The notes under the pieces are model-generated. The model had not been told where the DNA came from. It saw only the letters and a list, made by a program, of their open reading frames with translations, and made no database searches. From the NCBI RefSeq assembly GCF_001429165.1, contig NZ_LMIR01000002.1, positions 1,042,662 through 1,106,661 on the forward strand: a DNA stretch of 64,000 nt. The letters run 5' to 3'. This document shows positions 1 to 8,673 of this stretch, piece by piece. How positions within the stretch are numbered: the first letter of the stretch is position 1; every line of letters starts with the position of its first letter. The DNA comes from Agromyces sp. Root81 (lineage in GTDB: Bacteria; Actinomycetota; Actinomycetes; Actinomycetales; Microbacteriaceae). The translations under genes were made by a program, and so were the position numbers.

Positions 1-108
1 GTTCATTGCGATGGGAGTCTCTCTCCTCGGGTCCGGGATCCGGCGGCGCACTCGATGGGCGCGGCCGCAGGGGCATCCGGAAAGCTCTGGTTCCGCCGGT
101 CGGCGGGA

Positions 109-717
109 TTACGCGGAGGCGAGGAGGAGCGGCGGGCCGCGCGAGCCCAGTGCGGTGAAGCGGAGTCGTGAACGCAGCTGCGGCACGCGCGTCGAGGCGG
201 GCCGGCGAACGGCGGCGAGGGGAAGGGCGAGCGGCGGCACCGGCGAGGTGAGCCGGAGCACGAAGCGGCGGGCGGCTGCGGCGACGGCGCGCCACGCGGC
301 CTGCTCGACGGCGAGCAGGTACACGATGGTCGCGACCGCGGCGAGGGCATGGCCGAGGAGCATGGCGGTGTCGGCGTGCACGTGCCCCGCCGTGGCGGCG
401 GCCGCGCCGTCGACGAACGCCACCGTCTGGTGGTGCCCGTCGCCGCTGGCGACGAACGAGCCGGTCGAGGCACCGGCACCGACGCCGAACAGCAGGTGGA
501 ACGTGCCCTGGCTGACGATCACCGCGAGCGTCGTGCGCAGCGGCGTCGCGCGGCGACCGACGAAGGCGACGGATGCCCCGAGCGCGACGATGCCCGCGAG
601 CACGAGTCCAACCCCGCCCGGCGCCTCGCCTCCTGCGACGCCGTGCGAGAAGGCCGCGAGGAAGAGGGCGACGACTGCGGTGGCCGAGCCACGCGCGAGC
701 TGCGCCGCACGGTTCAC
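109..717 (-). CDS. His-rich four-helix membrane protein, function unknown
   Basis: A 202-residue hydrophobic protein with about four membrane segments (near residues 13-30, 36-56, 62-82 and 116-138). Histidines cluster at the membrane faces (H74, H95, H96, H112, H114, H123), including a GDGHH stretch and an AGHVHADTA stretch. The tail is basic. Similar small membrane proteins sit in actinobacterial copper operons beside YcnI or PCu(A)C genes, so a metal-related role is possible but inferred only from this composition. The start is GTG at 717. It is transcribed away from the permease gene at 809, leaving a 91-bp shared promoter region. Its downstream partner would lie beyond the window edge. 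The reading frame is well supported by codon bias; the function is not. Confidence 0.7.
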   Translation of the reverse strand: MNRAAQLARGSATAVVALFLAAFSHGVAGGEAPGGVGLVLAGIVALGASVAFVGRRATPLRTTLAVIVSQGTFHLLFGVGAGASTGSFVASGDGHHQTVAFVDGAAAATAGHVHADTAMLLGHALAAVATIVYLLAVEQAAWRAVAAAARRFVLRLTSPVPPLALPLAAVRRPASTRVPQLRSRLRFTALGSRGPPLLLASA

Positions 718-772
718 AATGCCCCCGGAAGATCGATCGATCGAAGAATCGCCATAACTCTACAATGCGCTC

Positions 773-800
773 TTGACACCGGCCTCCGCGGGTGTAGTCT
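773..800 (+). promoter_or_regulatory. Predicted sigma-70 promoter of the KimA-like permease gene
   Basis: A perfect -35 TTGACA (773-778) is followed after 16 nt by TAGTCT (795-800). The GTG start of the permease is only 8 nt beyond the -10 box, so the transcript would carry almost no leader. Confidence 0.65.
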
Positions 801-808
801 CGACCGCC

Positions 809-2911
809 GTGACGAATGAGGCACACACACCACCGGCCGAGCTGAAGTCGCCGAAACACTGGATCATCGGCGACCCGCTCCCCACCGAGCATCTCGAGGG
901 CCAGCTCCTCCCGAAGCGCTTCGCGCTCCCGATCTTCGCGAGCGACCCGCTCTCGTCCGTGGCGTATGCGCCGCAGGAGCTGCTGATGATCCTCATGGTC
1001 GGCGGTCTCGCCTTCCTGAGCTTCGCGCCGTGGGTGGCGCTCGCGGTGATCGTGCTGCTCGTGACCGTGGTCGCGAGCTACCGGCAGCTGATCCGCGCCT
1101 ACCCCTCCGGCGGCGGCGACTACGAGGTCGCCCACCGCAACCTCGGCGAGAAGTCGGGCCTCGTGGTCGCGTCGGCCCTGCTCGTCGACTACGTCATGAC
1201 GGTCGTGGTGTCGGTCGCGTCGGGCGTCGACAACATCATCTCGGCGATCCCCGAGCTCAACCCGTTCCGGGTCGAGCTCGCGATCGTCTTCGTCATCATC
1301 CTCGCGGCCGTCAACCTGCGCGGCGTCTCCGAGTCGTCCAAGGCCTTCGCCGTGCCGACCTACCTCTTCATCGGCAGCGTCTTCGTGATGGTCGTCGTGG
1401 GGCTCACCCGCACGCTCCTCGGCGACCCGCCGGTCGCGGAGTCGGCGACGTTCGGCGTCGAGGCCGAGTCGCTGACCCAGGCGGGCATCATCCTGCTGCT
1501 GCTGCGCTCTTTCGCGAGCGGATGCTCCGCCCTCACGGGCGTCGAGGCGATCTCGAACGGCGTGCCGGCCTTCCGCCTCCCCAAGGTGAAGAACGCGCAG
1601 ATGACGCTCGTGCTCATGGGCGGCATCGCGATCGTGCTGTTCGCCGGCCTCACGGCGCTCGCGCTCATCTCGCAGGTGCACTACGCCGAGGATCCATGCA
1701 GCCTGATCGGCTGGACGGAGTGCGCGACCGAACCGCAGCGCAGCCTCATCGCGCAGGTCGCTGCGGCCACGTTCGGCGATGCCACGGTGTTCTTCTACGT
1801 GATCCAGGCGGCGACGGCGCTGGTGCTGCTGCTCGCGGCGAACACCGCGTTCAACGGCTTCCCGTTGCTCGGCTCGGTGCTCGCCCGCGACGGCTACGCG
1901 CCGAAGTCGCTGTCGACCCGCGGCGACCGCCTGATCTACTCGAACGGCGTGGTGATCCTCGCGCTCGCGGCATCCCTCATCCTGCTGATCTTCCAGGCGA
2001 ACCTGACCGTGCTGATCCAGCTCTACATCATCGGCGTCTTCGTCTCCTTCACGCTCGGTCAGACGGGCATGGTGCGGCATTGGCTGCGAGAGCTCTCGCG
2101 GCTGCGGCATCCGGCGAAGAAGGCACCGAAGCGCGCGCCGAAGGGCGCCGACGAGACCGCACCGCTCACCCGTGGTGCGATCCTGCGAGCCCTCGTGATC
2201 AACGCGATCGGCGCCGCGATGACGGCGGTCGTGCTCATCGTGGTCACGATCACGAAGTTCACGCACGGCGCGTGGATCGTGTTCCTGCTGATGCCGATCC
2301 TGTTCTTCCTGATGATGGGCGTGAACCGCTACTACCGCGACGTGGAGAAGGAGATCGAGGTCGACCCGACCACGACCTTCGGCGCCACCGGCGACCACGC
2401 GATCGTGCTCGTCGGCCGCATGCAGAAGCCGACGCTCAAGGCGCTCGACTACGCGATCGCGGCCCGCCACGACTCGCTCGAAGCCGTTCACGTCTCCCTC
2501 GACGAGGAGCAGACGAAGCAGCTGAAGAAGGACTGGGTCAAGCAGAACATCCACGTGAAGCTGCGCATCCTGAGCTCGCCGTACCGCGACCTCAGCCACC
2601 CGCTCATCACGTACATCAAGTCGCGCCGCGAGGAGCACGGCGCCGAGGTCGTCACCGTGTACATGCCGCAGTACATCGTGGGCCACTGGTGGGAGACCTT
2701 CCTGCACAACCACAAGGCCCGGCGCATCCGCCAGAAGCTGCTGCTCGTGCACGGCGTCACGGTCGCGCTCGTGCCGTGGCTGCTCGACTCCTCCGACCTG
2801 ATCTACGGCCGGCGCTCGCGCCCGCTGCCCGGCCAGGACCGTCGAGGCGAGCCAGTGCGCCCCGTGCCGCGGCGGCCGCTCGCCGAGTCGAACGAGAAGC
2901 CCCGGCGCTAG
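809..2911 (+). CDS. APC-superfamily permease, KimA/YdaO-like
   Basis: A 700-residue transporter. After a hydrophilic N-terminus it carries the ASDPLSSVAYAPQEL signature typical of the KimA/YdaO group of APC permeases, then about 12 membrane helices to around residue 530 and a soluble C-terminal region of roughly 170 residues. KimA of Bacillus is a potassium importer controlled by c-di-AMP, so potassium uptake is the leading guess, but generic annotation would be amino-acid permease. The start is taken as GTG at 809 rather than the upstream TTG at 773, because that TTG is the first half of the -35 box. The stop codon TAG is also the start of the next gene's -10 box. Confidence 0.85.
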   Translation: MTNEAHTPPAELKSPKHWIIGDPLPTEHLEGQLLPKRFALPIFASDPLSSVAYAPQELLMILMVGGLAFLSFAPWVALAVIVLLVTVVASYRQLIRAYPSGGGDYEVAHRNLGEKSGLVVASALLVDYVMTVVVSVASGVDNIISAIPELNPFRVELAIVFVIILAAVNLRGVSESSKAFAVPTYLFIGSVFVMVVVGLTRTLLGDPPVAESATFGVEAESLTQAGIILLLLRSFASGCSALTGVEAISNGVPAFRLPKVKNAQMTLVLMGGIAIVLFAGLTALALISQVHYAEDPCSLIGWTECATEPQRSLIAQVAAATFGDATVFFYVIQAATALVLLLAANTAFNGFPLLGSVLARDGYAPKSLSTRGDRLIYSNGVVILALAASLILLIFQANLTVLIQLYIIGVFVSFTLGQTGMVRHWLRELSRLRHPAKKAPKRAPKGADETAPLTRGAILRALVINAIGAAMTAVVLIVVTITKFTHGAWIVFLLMPILFFLMMGVNRYYRDVEKEIEVDPTTTFGATGDHAIVLVGRMQKPTLKALDYAIAARHDSLEAVHVSLDEEQTKQLKKDWVKQNIHVKLRILSSPYRDLSHPLITYIKSRREEHGAEVVTVYMPQYIVGHWWETFLHNHKARRIRQKLLLVHGVTVALVPWLLDSSDLIYGRRSRPLPGQDRRGEPVRPVPRRPLAESNEKPRR

Positions 2912-2920
2912 GCTGCCGAC

Positions 2921-3355
2921 ATGGCCACTGAGTTCACGGATGCCTCGGTGCACGAGTTCATCGACCAGGTCGCGCACCCGGTGCGTCGCCGAGACGCCGA
3001 GACGCTGCTCGAGCTGTTCACCAGGGTGACGGGCGAACAGCCCCGCATGTGGGGCCGGTCGATCATCGGATTCGGCGAGTACCACTACACGTACGAGAGC
3101 GGTCGTGAGGGCGACGCCCCCGCTGCGGCCTTCTCGCCCCGCAAGGCGGCCACGACGGTGTACCTCGTCCCGGGCCTCACTGAGGACCCGGCACTGCTCG
3201 ACCGGCTCGGCCCGCACTCCACGGGGCTGACCTGCCTCTACCTGAAGAACCTCGCCGACGTCGACCTCGACGTGCTCGCCGAGCTCGTGCGCGAGTCGTA
3301 CGCGTCGGTCACCGAGGGGCCCGAGCAGCCCGACGCCCGCGAGGGCGGCTCCTGA
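2921..3355 (+). CDS. DUF1801 (YdhG-like) domain protein
   Basis: A 144-residue soluble protein of the DUF1801 family. The features seen are the N-terminal helix followed by RRRDAETLLELF, the central GFGEYHYTYESGREGD segment and the late CLYLKNLADVDLDVL segment. The family has a small SCP-like fold and no agreed biochemical role. The ATG at 2921 lies exactly 6 nt after TAGGCT (2909-2914), whose first three bases are the stop codon of the upstream permease. This points to its own leaderless transcript despite the 9-bp gap. The last 15 residues are acidic and probably disordered. Confidence 0.85.
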   Translation: MATEFTDASVHEFIDQVAHPVRRRDAETLLELFTRVTGEQPRMWGRSIIGFGEYHYTYESGREGDAPAAAFSPRKAATTVYLVPGLTEDPALLDRLGPHSTGLTCLYLKNLADVDLDVLAELVRESYASVTEGPEQPDAREGGS

Positions 3356-3378
3356 GCAGCATGCTCGGGCGCCGGCCT

Positions 3379-3394
3379 CTGCGCGGGTGCGCAG
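3379..3394. terminator. Hairpin between convergent genes
   Basis: CTGCGC and GCGCAG form a 6-bp stem around a GGGT loop, extended by GGCCT/AGGCC after a 4-nt bulge. It lies between the DUF1801 gene and the end of the amino-sugar operon, which converge, so it may serve both. There is no T-run, as is usual in high-GC actinobacteria. Confidence 0.5.
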
Positions 3395-3406
3395 CCTGAG
3401 GCCCGG

Positions 3407-4387
3407 TCAGCGGCGCGCCCCGCCGTCCGCCCAGACGTAGGGCTCACGCGAGGCGACGTCTCCCGCTGCGGCGCGGCCGGCGAGGCGCAGGGCGCCGTCG
3501 AGCGGATCGCCGAGCGGCGCCACCGTCTCGACGTCGGGACGGAGTTCGGCGACGGTCTCGGCGAAGGTGCTCACGAGCACGCCGCCGGCGCTGATGACGC
3601 CGCCGGTCATGGCGAGCCTCGGCTCGAGGCCGGGTGCGAGGGCGGCGAGGCCGCTTCGAGCCGCCTCCGCGCCGGCCGCCGCGACGATCGTCGTCGCAGC
3701 CGCGTCGCCGACTGCCGCGAGTGCGAACACGTCGGGGGCGAACCCGGCGAGCACTCCCGCGCGATCATCGCGCGTGTACAACTGCGCCGGCCAGCCGAGC
3801 GGATCACCGAAGCGAGCACGGGCGGCGGCGAGCAGCGCCGAGCCCGAGGCATCCACGCCGTCATGCGCACGGATCGCGGCCTCGAGCCCGCGGTTGCCGA
3901 TCCACGCGCCGCTGCCGCGGTCGCCGAGCAGATGACCCCAGCCGTCGACGCGGCGCCAGATCTCGTGCCCGTCGGTGCCGAACGCGACCGCGCCGGTGCC
4001 GAGCGCGACGATCGCGCCCGAGCCGCCGCCGAGCGCACCGAGGTGGGCTGTGACGGCGTCGATCGCGACCGCCGTGGGTCGACGCCGGTCGGCGGGCCCC
4101 TGGTCGACCGCGAGTTCGGCCCTGATCGCCTGGAGGAGCGCCTCGGGCCGGGCGACGAGCGTGGCGAGCCCCGTTGCGCCGAGCGCCACAGCGTCGACCC
4201 CGGCGAACTCCTCGGGCCAGAGGTCGCGCGCCCGGCGCAGCAGCGCGATCGCCGTCTGGGGCACCGAACTCCCGGCGGCGGTCACCCCGATGCGCTCGCC
4301 GGCGAGCTCACGCCGCGGACCGTCCCCGGCGCGGATCGCGACTCGGCTGCCCGAACCGCCGATGTCGATGCCGAGCAGCAGGCTCAC
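3407..4387 (-). CDS. BadF/BadG-type amino-sugar kinase (GlcNAc/MurNAc kinase candidate)
   Basis: A 326-residue ASKHA-fold kinase with the phosphate-1 motif GIDIGGSGSR near residue 6 and later glycine-rich motifs GALGGGSGAIVALGTG and GDRGSGAWIGNRG, typical of the BadF/BadG/NagK-like family that phosphorylates N-acetylglucosamine, glucosamine or N-acetylmuramate. It is the last gene of the operon murQ, binding protein, two permeases, kinase. Because MurQ acts on MurNAc 6-phosphate and the uptake system is ABC type, which does not phosphorylate its sugar, this kinase would supply the phosphate, as MurK does in clostridia; that assignment is inference from context. The GTG start at 4387 overlaps the permease stop by 4 bp, and a much longer upstream frame is ignored. 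Confidence 0.85.
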   Translation of the reverse strand: MSLLLGIDIGGSGSRVAIRAGDGPRRELAGERIGVTAAGSSVPQTAIALLRRARDLWPEEFAGVDAVALGATGLATLVARPEALLQAIRAELAVDQGPADRRRPTAVAIDAVTAHLGALGGGSGAIVALGTGAVAFGTDGHEIWRRVDGWGHLLGDRGSGAWIGNRGLEAAIRAHDGVDASGSALLAAARARFGDPLGWPAQLYTRDDRAGVLAGFAPDVFALAAVGDAAATTIVAAAGAEAARSGLAALAPGLEPRLAMTGGVISAGGVLVSTFAETVAELRPDVETVAPLGDPLDGALRLAGRAAAGDVASREPYVWADGGARR

Positions 4388-5304
4388 TTGCTCATGCCGG
4401 CGGTGAGACCCGAGACGATCTGCTTCGTCGCGAGCAGGAAGAGCACGACGAGCGGAATCGTCGCGAGGGTGAGTCCGGCGAAGAGCGTCGCCCAGTCGGT
4501 CTGGTACTCGCCGAAGAAGCGCGTGATCCCGACCGGCAGCGTATAGGAGTCCTGGTCGCGGATGAGGATGAGCGGGTAGAAGAAGTCGTTCCACACCGGC
4601 ACGAAGCGGAAGACCACGACCGTCGCGATCGCCGGCTTCACGAGCGGCAGGTGCACCCGCCAGAAGGTCTGGAACGGGCCGGCGCCGTCGAGCCTGGCCG
4701 CCTCGTCGAGTTCGATGGGCAGTTGGCGGAAGAAGCTCGAGAGCACGAAGGTCGAGAACGGGATGCCGAGTGCACCGTAGACGAGGATCAGTCCCCAGAG
4801 ATTCGAGATCATGCCGGCCGCGTCGAGCAGGAAGAACAGCGGCAGGATGGCGAGGTAGACGGGAAGCATGAGCCCCGAGAGGAAGAGCCCTTCGAGCGCC
4901 GTGAACAGCTTCGACTTCGTCCGGGCGAAGGCATAGGCGGCGAGCAGCGACACCACGGTCGACAGCAGCACCGAGGCGACGGTGACGAAGATCGAGTTGA
5001 AGAAGTAGGTGTCGAACGAGGCCGTGATCCAGGCCTTCTGGTAGCTCGTGAAGTCCGGCGGCAGCGGCAGTCCGAGGGGTTGCGTCGCCATGTCCTGCGT
5101 GGTGCGCAGCGAGTTCGAGACCATGAGCAGCAGCGGTGCGATCGAGATCGCGGCGTACAGCCAGAGGAAGACGCTCGAGGCCATGCCGCCGGCGGTCACC
5201 TTCGGGCGGCGGCGCCGCGCTCCGCCGTTCGGGCGGCTGGACCTGCGGCCGTCGCGGCCGTCGGATGGCGCGTCGGCGGTGCTGGGGGTGATCGTCGCGG
5301 TCAT
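4384..5304 (-). CDS. Carbohydrate ABC transporter permease (MalG-like)
   Basis: A 306-residue inner-membrane permease of the sugar (CUT1) ABC family. It has a Ser/Arg/Gly-rich cytoplasmic N-terminus of about 38 residues, six predicted helices, and the cytoplasmic EAA loop DEAARLDGAGPFQTFWRV followed by LPLVKP, which contacts the ATPase. The chosen ATG at 5304 overlaps the upstream permease stop (TGATG), indicating translational coupling; an open frame running further upstream lies inside that gene. No ATP-binding subunit is encoded in the cluster, so a shared MsiK/MalK-type ATPase elsewhere is expected. The substrate is inferred from murQ to be MurNAc or a muropeptide sugar. Confidence 0.9.
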   Translation of the reverse strand: MTATITPSTADAPSDGRDGRRSSRPNGGARRRRPKVTAGGMASSVFLWLYAAISIAPLLLMVSNSLRTTQDMATQPLGLPLPPDFTSYQKAWITASFDTYFFNSIFVTVASVLLSTVVSLLAAYAFARTKSKLFTALEGLFLSGLMLPVYLAILPLFFLLDAAGMISNLWGLILVYGALGIPFSTFVLSSFFRQLPIELDEAARLDGAGPFQTFWRVHLPLVKPAIATVVVFRFVPVWNDFFYPLILIRDQDSYTLPVGITRFFGEYQTDWATLFAGLTLATIPLVVLFLLATKQIVSGLTAGMSK

Positions 5305-6257
5305 CAGAAGAGCTTCCGTTCGGCCCGGCGCAGGAGCATGGTGATCAGCATCGAGATGCCGAAGATGAAGAGGAACAGCAGGGTGGCGATCGCCGAGCTC
5401 GTGCCGATCGCGTTCGAGGAGCCCGACTCGAAGGCCGTGCGGTAGAAGAGGAGGCTCAGCACGTCGGTGGCACCGGCCGGATTGCCCTGGGAGCCGCCCA
5501 GCGCGTACGGGATCGGGAACGCCTCCATCGCACCGATGAACGTGAGCACGCTCACCGTGCCGATCGCCGGCACGAGCATCGGCAGGGTGATCGACCGGAA
5601 GCGCTGCCACGCGCTCGCTCCGTCGAGCGAAGCGGCCTCGTCGATCTCCTCGGGGATGCCGCCGAGGGCAGCGCCGTAGAGCAGCACCGGGAAGCCGATC
5701 CACTGCCAGGCCGTGACGAGCACGACGACCCAGATGGCCGTCTGCGGGTTGCCGAGCCAGGGCTGGGCGAGCTCGCCCAGCCCGATGCCGCGGAGGACGG
5801 CGTTCACCGGACCGAACAGCGGTGAGAGCATCAGGGACCACAGGTAGCCGATGACGAGCGGCGAGACGAGGTAGGGCAGCGTGTACATCGTCTGGAAGAA
5901 GCGCTTGAAGCGGGTGAGGCGGTGCAGCAGGGTCGCGAGCCCGAGACCGACGGTGTTCTGGAACACCATCGCGCCGAAGAACAGCAGGATGTTGTGCACG
6001 AACGCGTTGGGGATGTCCTCGCTGTAGGGCAGCTTCGTGAACAGGGTGACGTAGTTCTCGATGCCGACGAAGTCGCCGCGCAGGATGCCGGTCCAGCCGA
6101 AGAACGAGTAGCTGAGTGCGGTGAACAGCGGGTAGGCGATGAAGACGGCGAAGAGGATCAGCGCGGGGAGGACGAAGACCATGCCCGCCCGTCGGGACAG
6201 GGCGATGCCCGTGTTCCCGCGCCGGCGGGGCGCTTTGAGTGCTGTGATGGCGGACAT
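5304..6257 (-). CDS. Carbohydrate ABC transporter permease (MalF/UgpA-like)
   Basis: A 317-residue permease that pairs with the MalG-like partner to form the membrane channel. It has a basic N-terminus, six predicted helices with the first near residues 24-46, and the EAA loop IDEAASLDGASAWQRFRSI followed by LPMLVP. The ATG at 6257 follows the binding-protein gene by about 42 bp, which keeps it in the same operon. Its length and helix layout are normal for the family. Substrate specificity is set mainly by the binding protein and cannot be read from this sequence. Confidence 0.9.
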   Translation of the reverse strand: MSAITALKAPRRRGNTGIALSRRAGMVFVLPALILFAVFIAYPLFTALSYSFFGWTGILRGDFVGIENYVTLFTKLPYSEDIPNAFVHNILLFFGAMVFQNTVGLGLATLLHRLTRFKRFFQTMYTLPYLVSPLVIGYLWSLMLSPLFGPVNAVLRGIGLGELAQPWLGNPQTAIWVVVLVTAWQWIGFPVLLYGAALGGIPEEIDEAASLDGASAWQRFRSITLPMLVPAIGTVSVLTFIGAMEAFPIPYALGGSQGNPAGATDVLSLLFYRTAFESGSSNAIGTSSAIATLLFLFIFGISMLITMLLRRAERKLF

Positions 6258-6299
6258 GGTCTTCGTTTCCTTGCTACGGGGTGGGGATGGGGGTGCGGA

Positions 6300-7589
6300 C
6301 TACTCGCCGGGGACGAACCACTGCGAGATGCCGGTCTGCAGCGCAGCCGCGGCGCCCGCGGCATCGGTCTCGCCCAGGAACATCTTCTGCACCTGCTGGC
6401 CGAGCACGGCGGTGCCGAGCGGCTCGCCGTAGCGGAAGTCGACGAGCAGCAGGTACGGAGCCTGGCCGTCCTCGTAGTTCGACCACGCCTCCTGCATGGC
6501 GGCGTCCTCGTACTCGACCCCGGGGATCGCCGAGAACTGGTTCAGCTCGTCGGCGACGAGCTGGCCGAACTCGGGGGTGGCGAGCCAGTTGAGCAGCTCG
6601 ACGGCCTCGTCCTGGTGGGTCGACTTCGAGTTGATGGCGAAGTTGCCGTCGGCGTAGGCCGGTGAGACCGGTGCGTCGAGCACGGCGTCGTCGGGCACGG
6701 GCACCTGGTAGGAGCCGAACTCGAGGTCGGGCGCCTGGTTGCGGAAGGTCGCGATCTCGAACGAACCGCCCGGGAACTGCGCCGCCTGGCCCGAGGAGAA
6801 CTGGATCTGGCTGTCGGTGTAGCTCACGCCGACGACGTCGGGGGTGAGGTACTTCTCCATCTCGGTGATGATGCCGAGCGACGCGACGTAGTCCGGGTCG
6901 TTGAAGTCGGTCTCGCCGGAGAGCACCTGCTCCTCGAACTCCGAACCGCCGTAGCGGGCGCTGCCCACGATGTCGGCGAAGATCGGCAGGATCCAGTCGT
7001 CCTTGGCACCGAGCGCCATCGGCGTGATGCCGGCGGCGAGCAGCTTCTCCTGGACGTCGATGAACTCGTCCCACGTGGTCGGGACTTCGAGGCCCTGCTC
7101 TTCGAAGATCTGCTTGTTGTAGAACATCTGCAGGGTCTGGGTGGCCAGCGGCACGGCGTAGGTCTTGCCGTCGGCCTTCCCCTTCGCGCCGGCGATGACG
7201 CTGGGCGCGATGCCGTCGAGCCCGTCGACCTTGCCGTCGATCGGCTCGAGCTGTCCGGCCTCGATGTTCGGCTGAAGCTGGCCGTAGGCGCGCACCATGG
7301 GCACGTCGGGGCCGTCGCTGCCCGCGAGGCCGGTGGTGAGGATCTGGTTGTACTCGGTGTTCTGGAACGCCTCGAACTCGACGGTGATGTTCGGGTGCTC
7401 CTTCTCGAAGACGTCGAAGATCTTGTTGTAGGCCTCGACGTCTTCGGTGCGCCACGACCAGACCTTCAACGTGACCGCATCACCGCTCGCCTGCTCGTCG
7501 CCGCTGGAAGCGCTCGGCGCGCAGGCGCTGAGCAACAGGGCCGAGCCGGTCAGCAGCGCTGCGGCGGTGAGGATACGTCGCCTCATCAT
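6300..7589 (-). CDS. Extracellular sugar-binding lipoprotein of the ABC transporter
   Basis: A 429-residue solute-binding protein of the bacterial extracellular family 1 type. It starts MMRRRILTAAALLTGS and continues to the lipobox LLLSAC, giving lipidation at Cys23 and anchoring outside the membrane. The mature part begins with a Ser/Gly-rich linker and has the VWSWRTEDVEAYNKIFDVF opening typical of sugar binders. The ATG at 7589 is preferred over one 15 bp upstream because AGGAGAGAAAC lies directly before it. It is placed between murQ and the two permease genes, and the inferred ligand is MurNAc or MurNAc-peptide, although glucosaminides are also possible. Confidence 0.9.
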   Translation of the reverse strand: MMRRRILTAAALLTGSALLLSACAPSASSGDEQASGDAVTLKVWSWRTEDVEAYNKIFDVFEKEHPNITVEFEAFQNTEYNQILTTGLAGSDGPDVPMVRAYGQLQPNIEAGQLEPIDGKVDGLDGIAPSVIAGAKGKADGKTYAVPLATQTLQMFYNKQIFEEQGLEVPTTWDEFIDVQEKLLAAGITPMALGAKDDWILPIFADIVGSARYGGSEFEEQVLSGETDFNDPDYVASLGIITEMEKYLTPDVVGVSYTDSQIQFSSGQAAQFPGGSFEIATFRNQAPDLEFGSYQVPVPDDAVLDAPVSPAYADGNFAINSKSTHQDEAVELLNWLATPEFGQLVADELNQFSAIPGVEYEDAAMQEAWSNYEDGQAPYLLLVDFRYGEPLGTAVLGQQVQKMFLGETDAAGAAAALQTGISQWFVPGE

Positions 7590-7644
7590 GTTTCTCTCCT
7601 TCATTGTGTGTGATGCAGAACGGGGATGGGTGCAAGCAGGTGGG

Positions 7645-8577
7645 CTAGGCGGATGCCTCGGCGAGCGCGCCGCGCACCGAGCCGTGATGACGGGAGAGGA
7701 GCGACCGGGCGTCGGCGACGTCGATCGCGGCGATCGCGGCGACGATCGAGGTCTTCAGCTCGCCGTCGGCGGATGCGAGCAGTGCGACGGCGGCCCCGGC
7801 CTCGAGGCCCGTCGCCTCCTGCAGGATGCGCACGGTGCGCAGCCGCAGCTTGTCGTTCGTCGCGACGACCGACACCATCAGGTTCGACCAGGTTCGGCCG
7901 ACGGCCACCATGAGAGCGGTCGAGAAGCCGTTGAGCACGAGCTTCTCTGCGGTGGCGGCCTTGAGCCGGGTCGAGCCGGTGAGCACCTCTGCGCCGGTCG
8001 CGAGCACGAGATCGATGTCGGCCAGTGGCGCGAGCGCAGCGTTCGGGTTGCTCGAGACGAGGGCGGTGAAGGCGCCCGCCGCGCGCGCCGCAGCGAGAGC
8101 GCCGCCGACGTAGGGGGTATTGCCGCTCGCGGCGAGGCCGATCGCGACGTCATCCGGTCCCAGGCCGACGGCGGCAGCGCGCCCCTCGGCCTCGGAGTCC
8201 TCGGCGTCCTCGACGGCGTTCACCAGTGCTGCGGCCCCGCCGGCGATGTGGGCGACGACGCGACCCGCCTCGAGATTGAAGGTGGGCAGCAGCTCTGCGG
8301 CGTCGAGCACGCCGAGACGACCCGACGTGCCCGCACCGAAGTAGTGCACCGCCCCGCCGCGGCGGAAGCGCTCGGCGGCGAGATCGACGAGTTCGGCGAG
8401 CTGCGGCAGGACCGCAGCGACGGCCTCCACTGCGACCCGGTCCTCCACGTTCAGCAGTTGCAGCACCTCGAGGCTCGACTTCGAGTCGAGTTCGGCCGAG
8501 GCGTCGAGCCGGAGCTCGGTGGGCGGGAGGGGCCGCGCGCCGTCCTGGCGATCGAGCAGGAGGTCTTGGGTGCTCAT
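7645..8577 (-). CDS. murQ: N-acetylmuramic acid 6-phosphate etherase MurQ
   Basis: MurQ removes the lactyl ether of MurNAc 6-phosphate to give GlcNAc 6-phosphate and D-lactate, the committed step in recycling cell-wall muramic acid. The 310-residue protein has the SIS-domain motif GAGTSGRLGVLDAAELLPTF at residues 81-100, with Glu95 matching the family's first catalytic glutamate, and IAGG followed by AVEDAED, with Glu123 matching the second. The ATG at 8577 gives the usual family length; a GTG 24 bp upstream in the same frame is an alternative. It heads the operon with the transporter and kinase, and faces a serine hydrolase gene across 94 bp that should hold the regulator's site. Confidence 0.92.
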   Translation of the reverse strand: MSTQDLLLDRQDGARPLPPTELRLDASAELDSKSSLEVLQLLNVEDRVAVEAVAAVLPQLAELVDLAAERFRRGGAVHYFGAGTSGRLGVLDAAELLPTFNLEAGRVVAHIAGGAAALVNAVEDAEDSEAEGRAAAVGLGPDDVAIGLAASGNTPYVGGALAAARAAGAFTALVSSNPNAALAPLADIDLVLATGAEVLTGSTRLKAATAEKLVLNGFSTALMVAVGRTWSNLMVSVVATNDKLRLRTVRILQEATGLEAGAAVALLASADGELKTSIVAAIAAIDVADARSLLSRHHGSVRGALAEASA

Positions 8578-8642
8578 CAGCGAGAGATGATCCTTCACGT
8601 CAGTGGGCTGGGTCGGACCCAGTATGTACAAAAATGTCGCGC

Positions 8643-8673
8643 ATGTGAAGTATCGAGGCTATTTTTTTCATAT
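8643..8673. promoter_or_regulatory. Candidate MurR/RpiR operator between murQ and the serine hydrolase gene
   Basis: The divergent gap 8578-8671 is unusually AT-rich for the window. It contains an imperfect inverted repeat, ATGTGAA (8643-8649) and TTCATAT (8667-8673), centred on a stretch with seven T residues and reaching the ATG of the hydrolase gene. RpiR-family repressors commonly bind such arms. Assignment to the RpiR gene at 9904 is inference. Confidence 0.4.

Noticed and set aside
1..108. Possible start of another minus-strand gene at ATG 6
   Set aside because: A GAGGAG lies upstream but about 16 nt away, and only two codons are inside the window; a small CCGCCG/CGGCGG repeat at 93-106 is equally unproven.
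731..744. GATCGATCGATC run upstream of the KimA-like gene
   Set aside because: Only about three tetramer units; it may be part of the promoter region, but no function can be supported.
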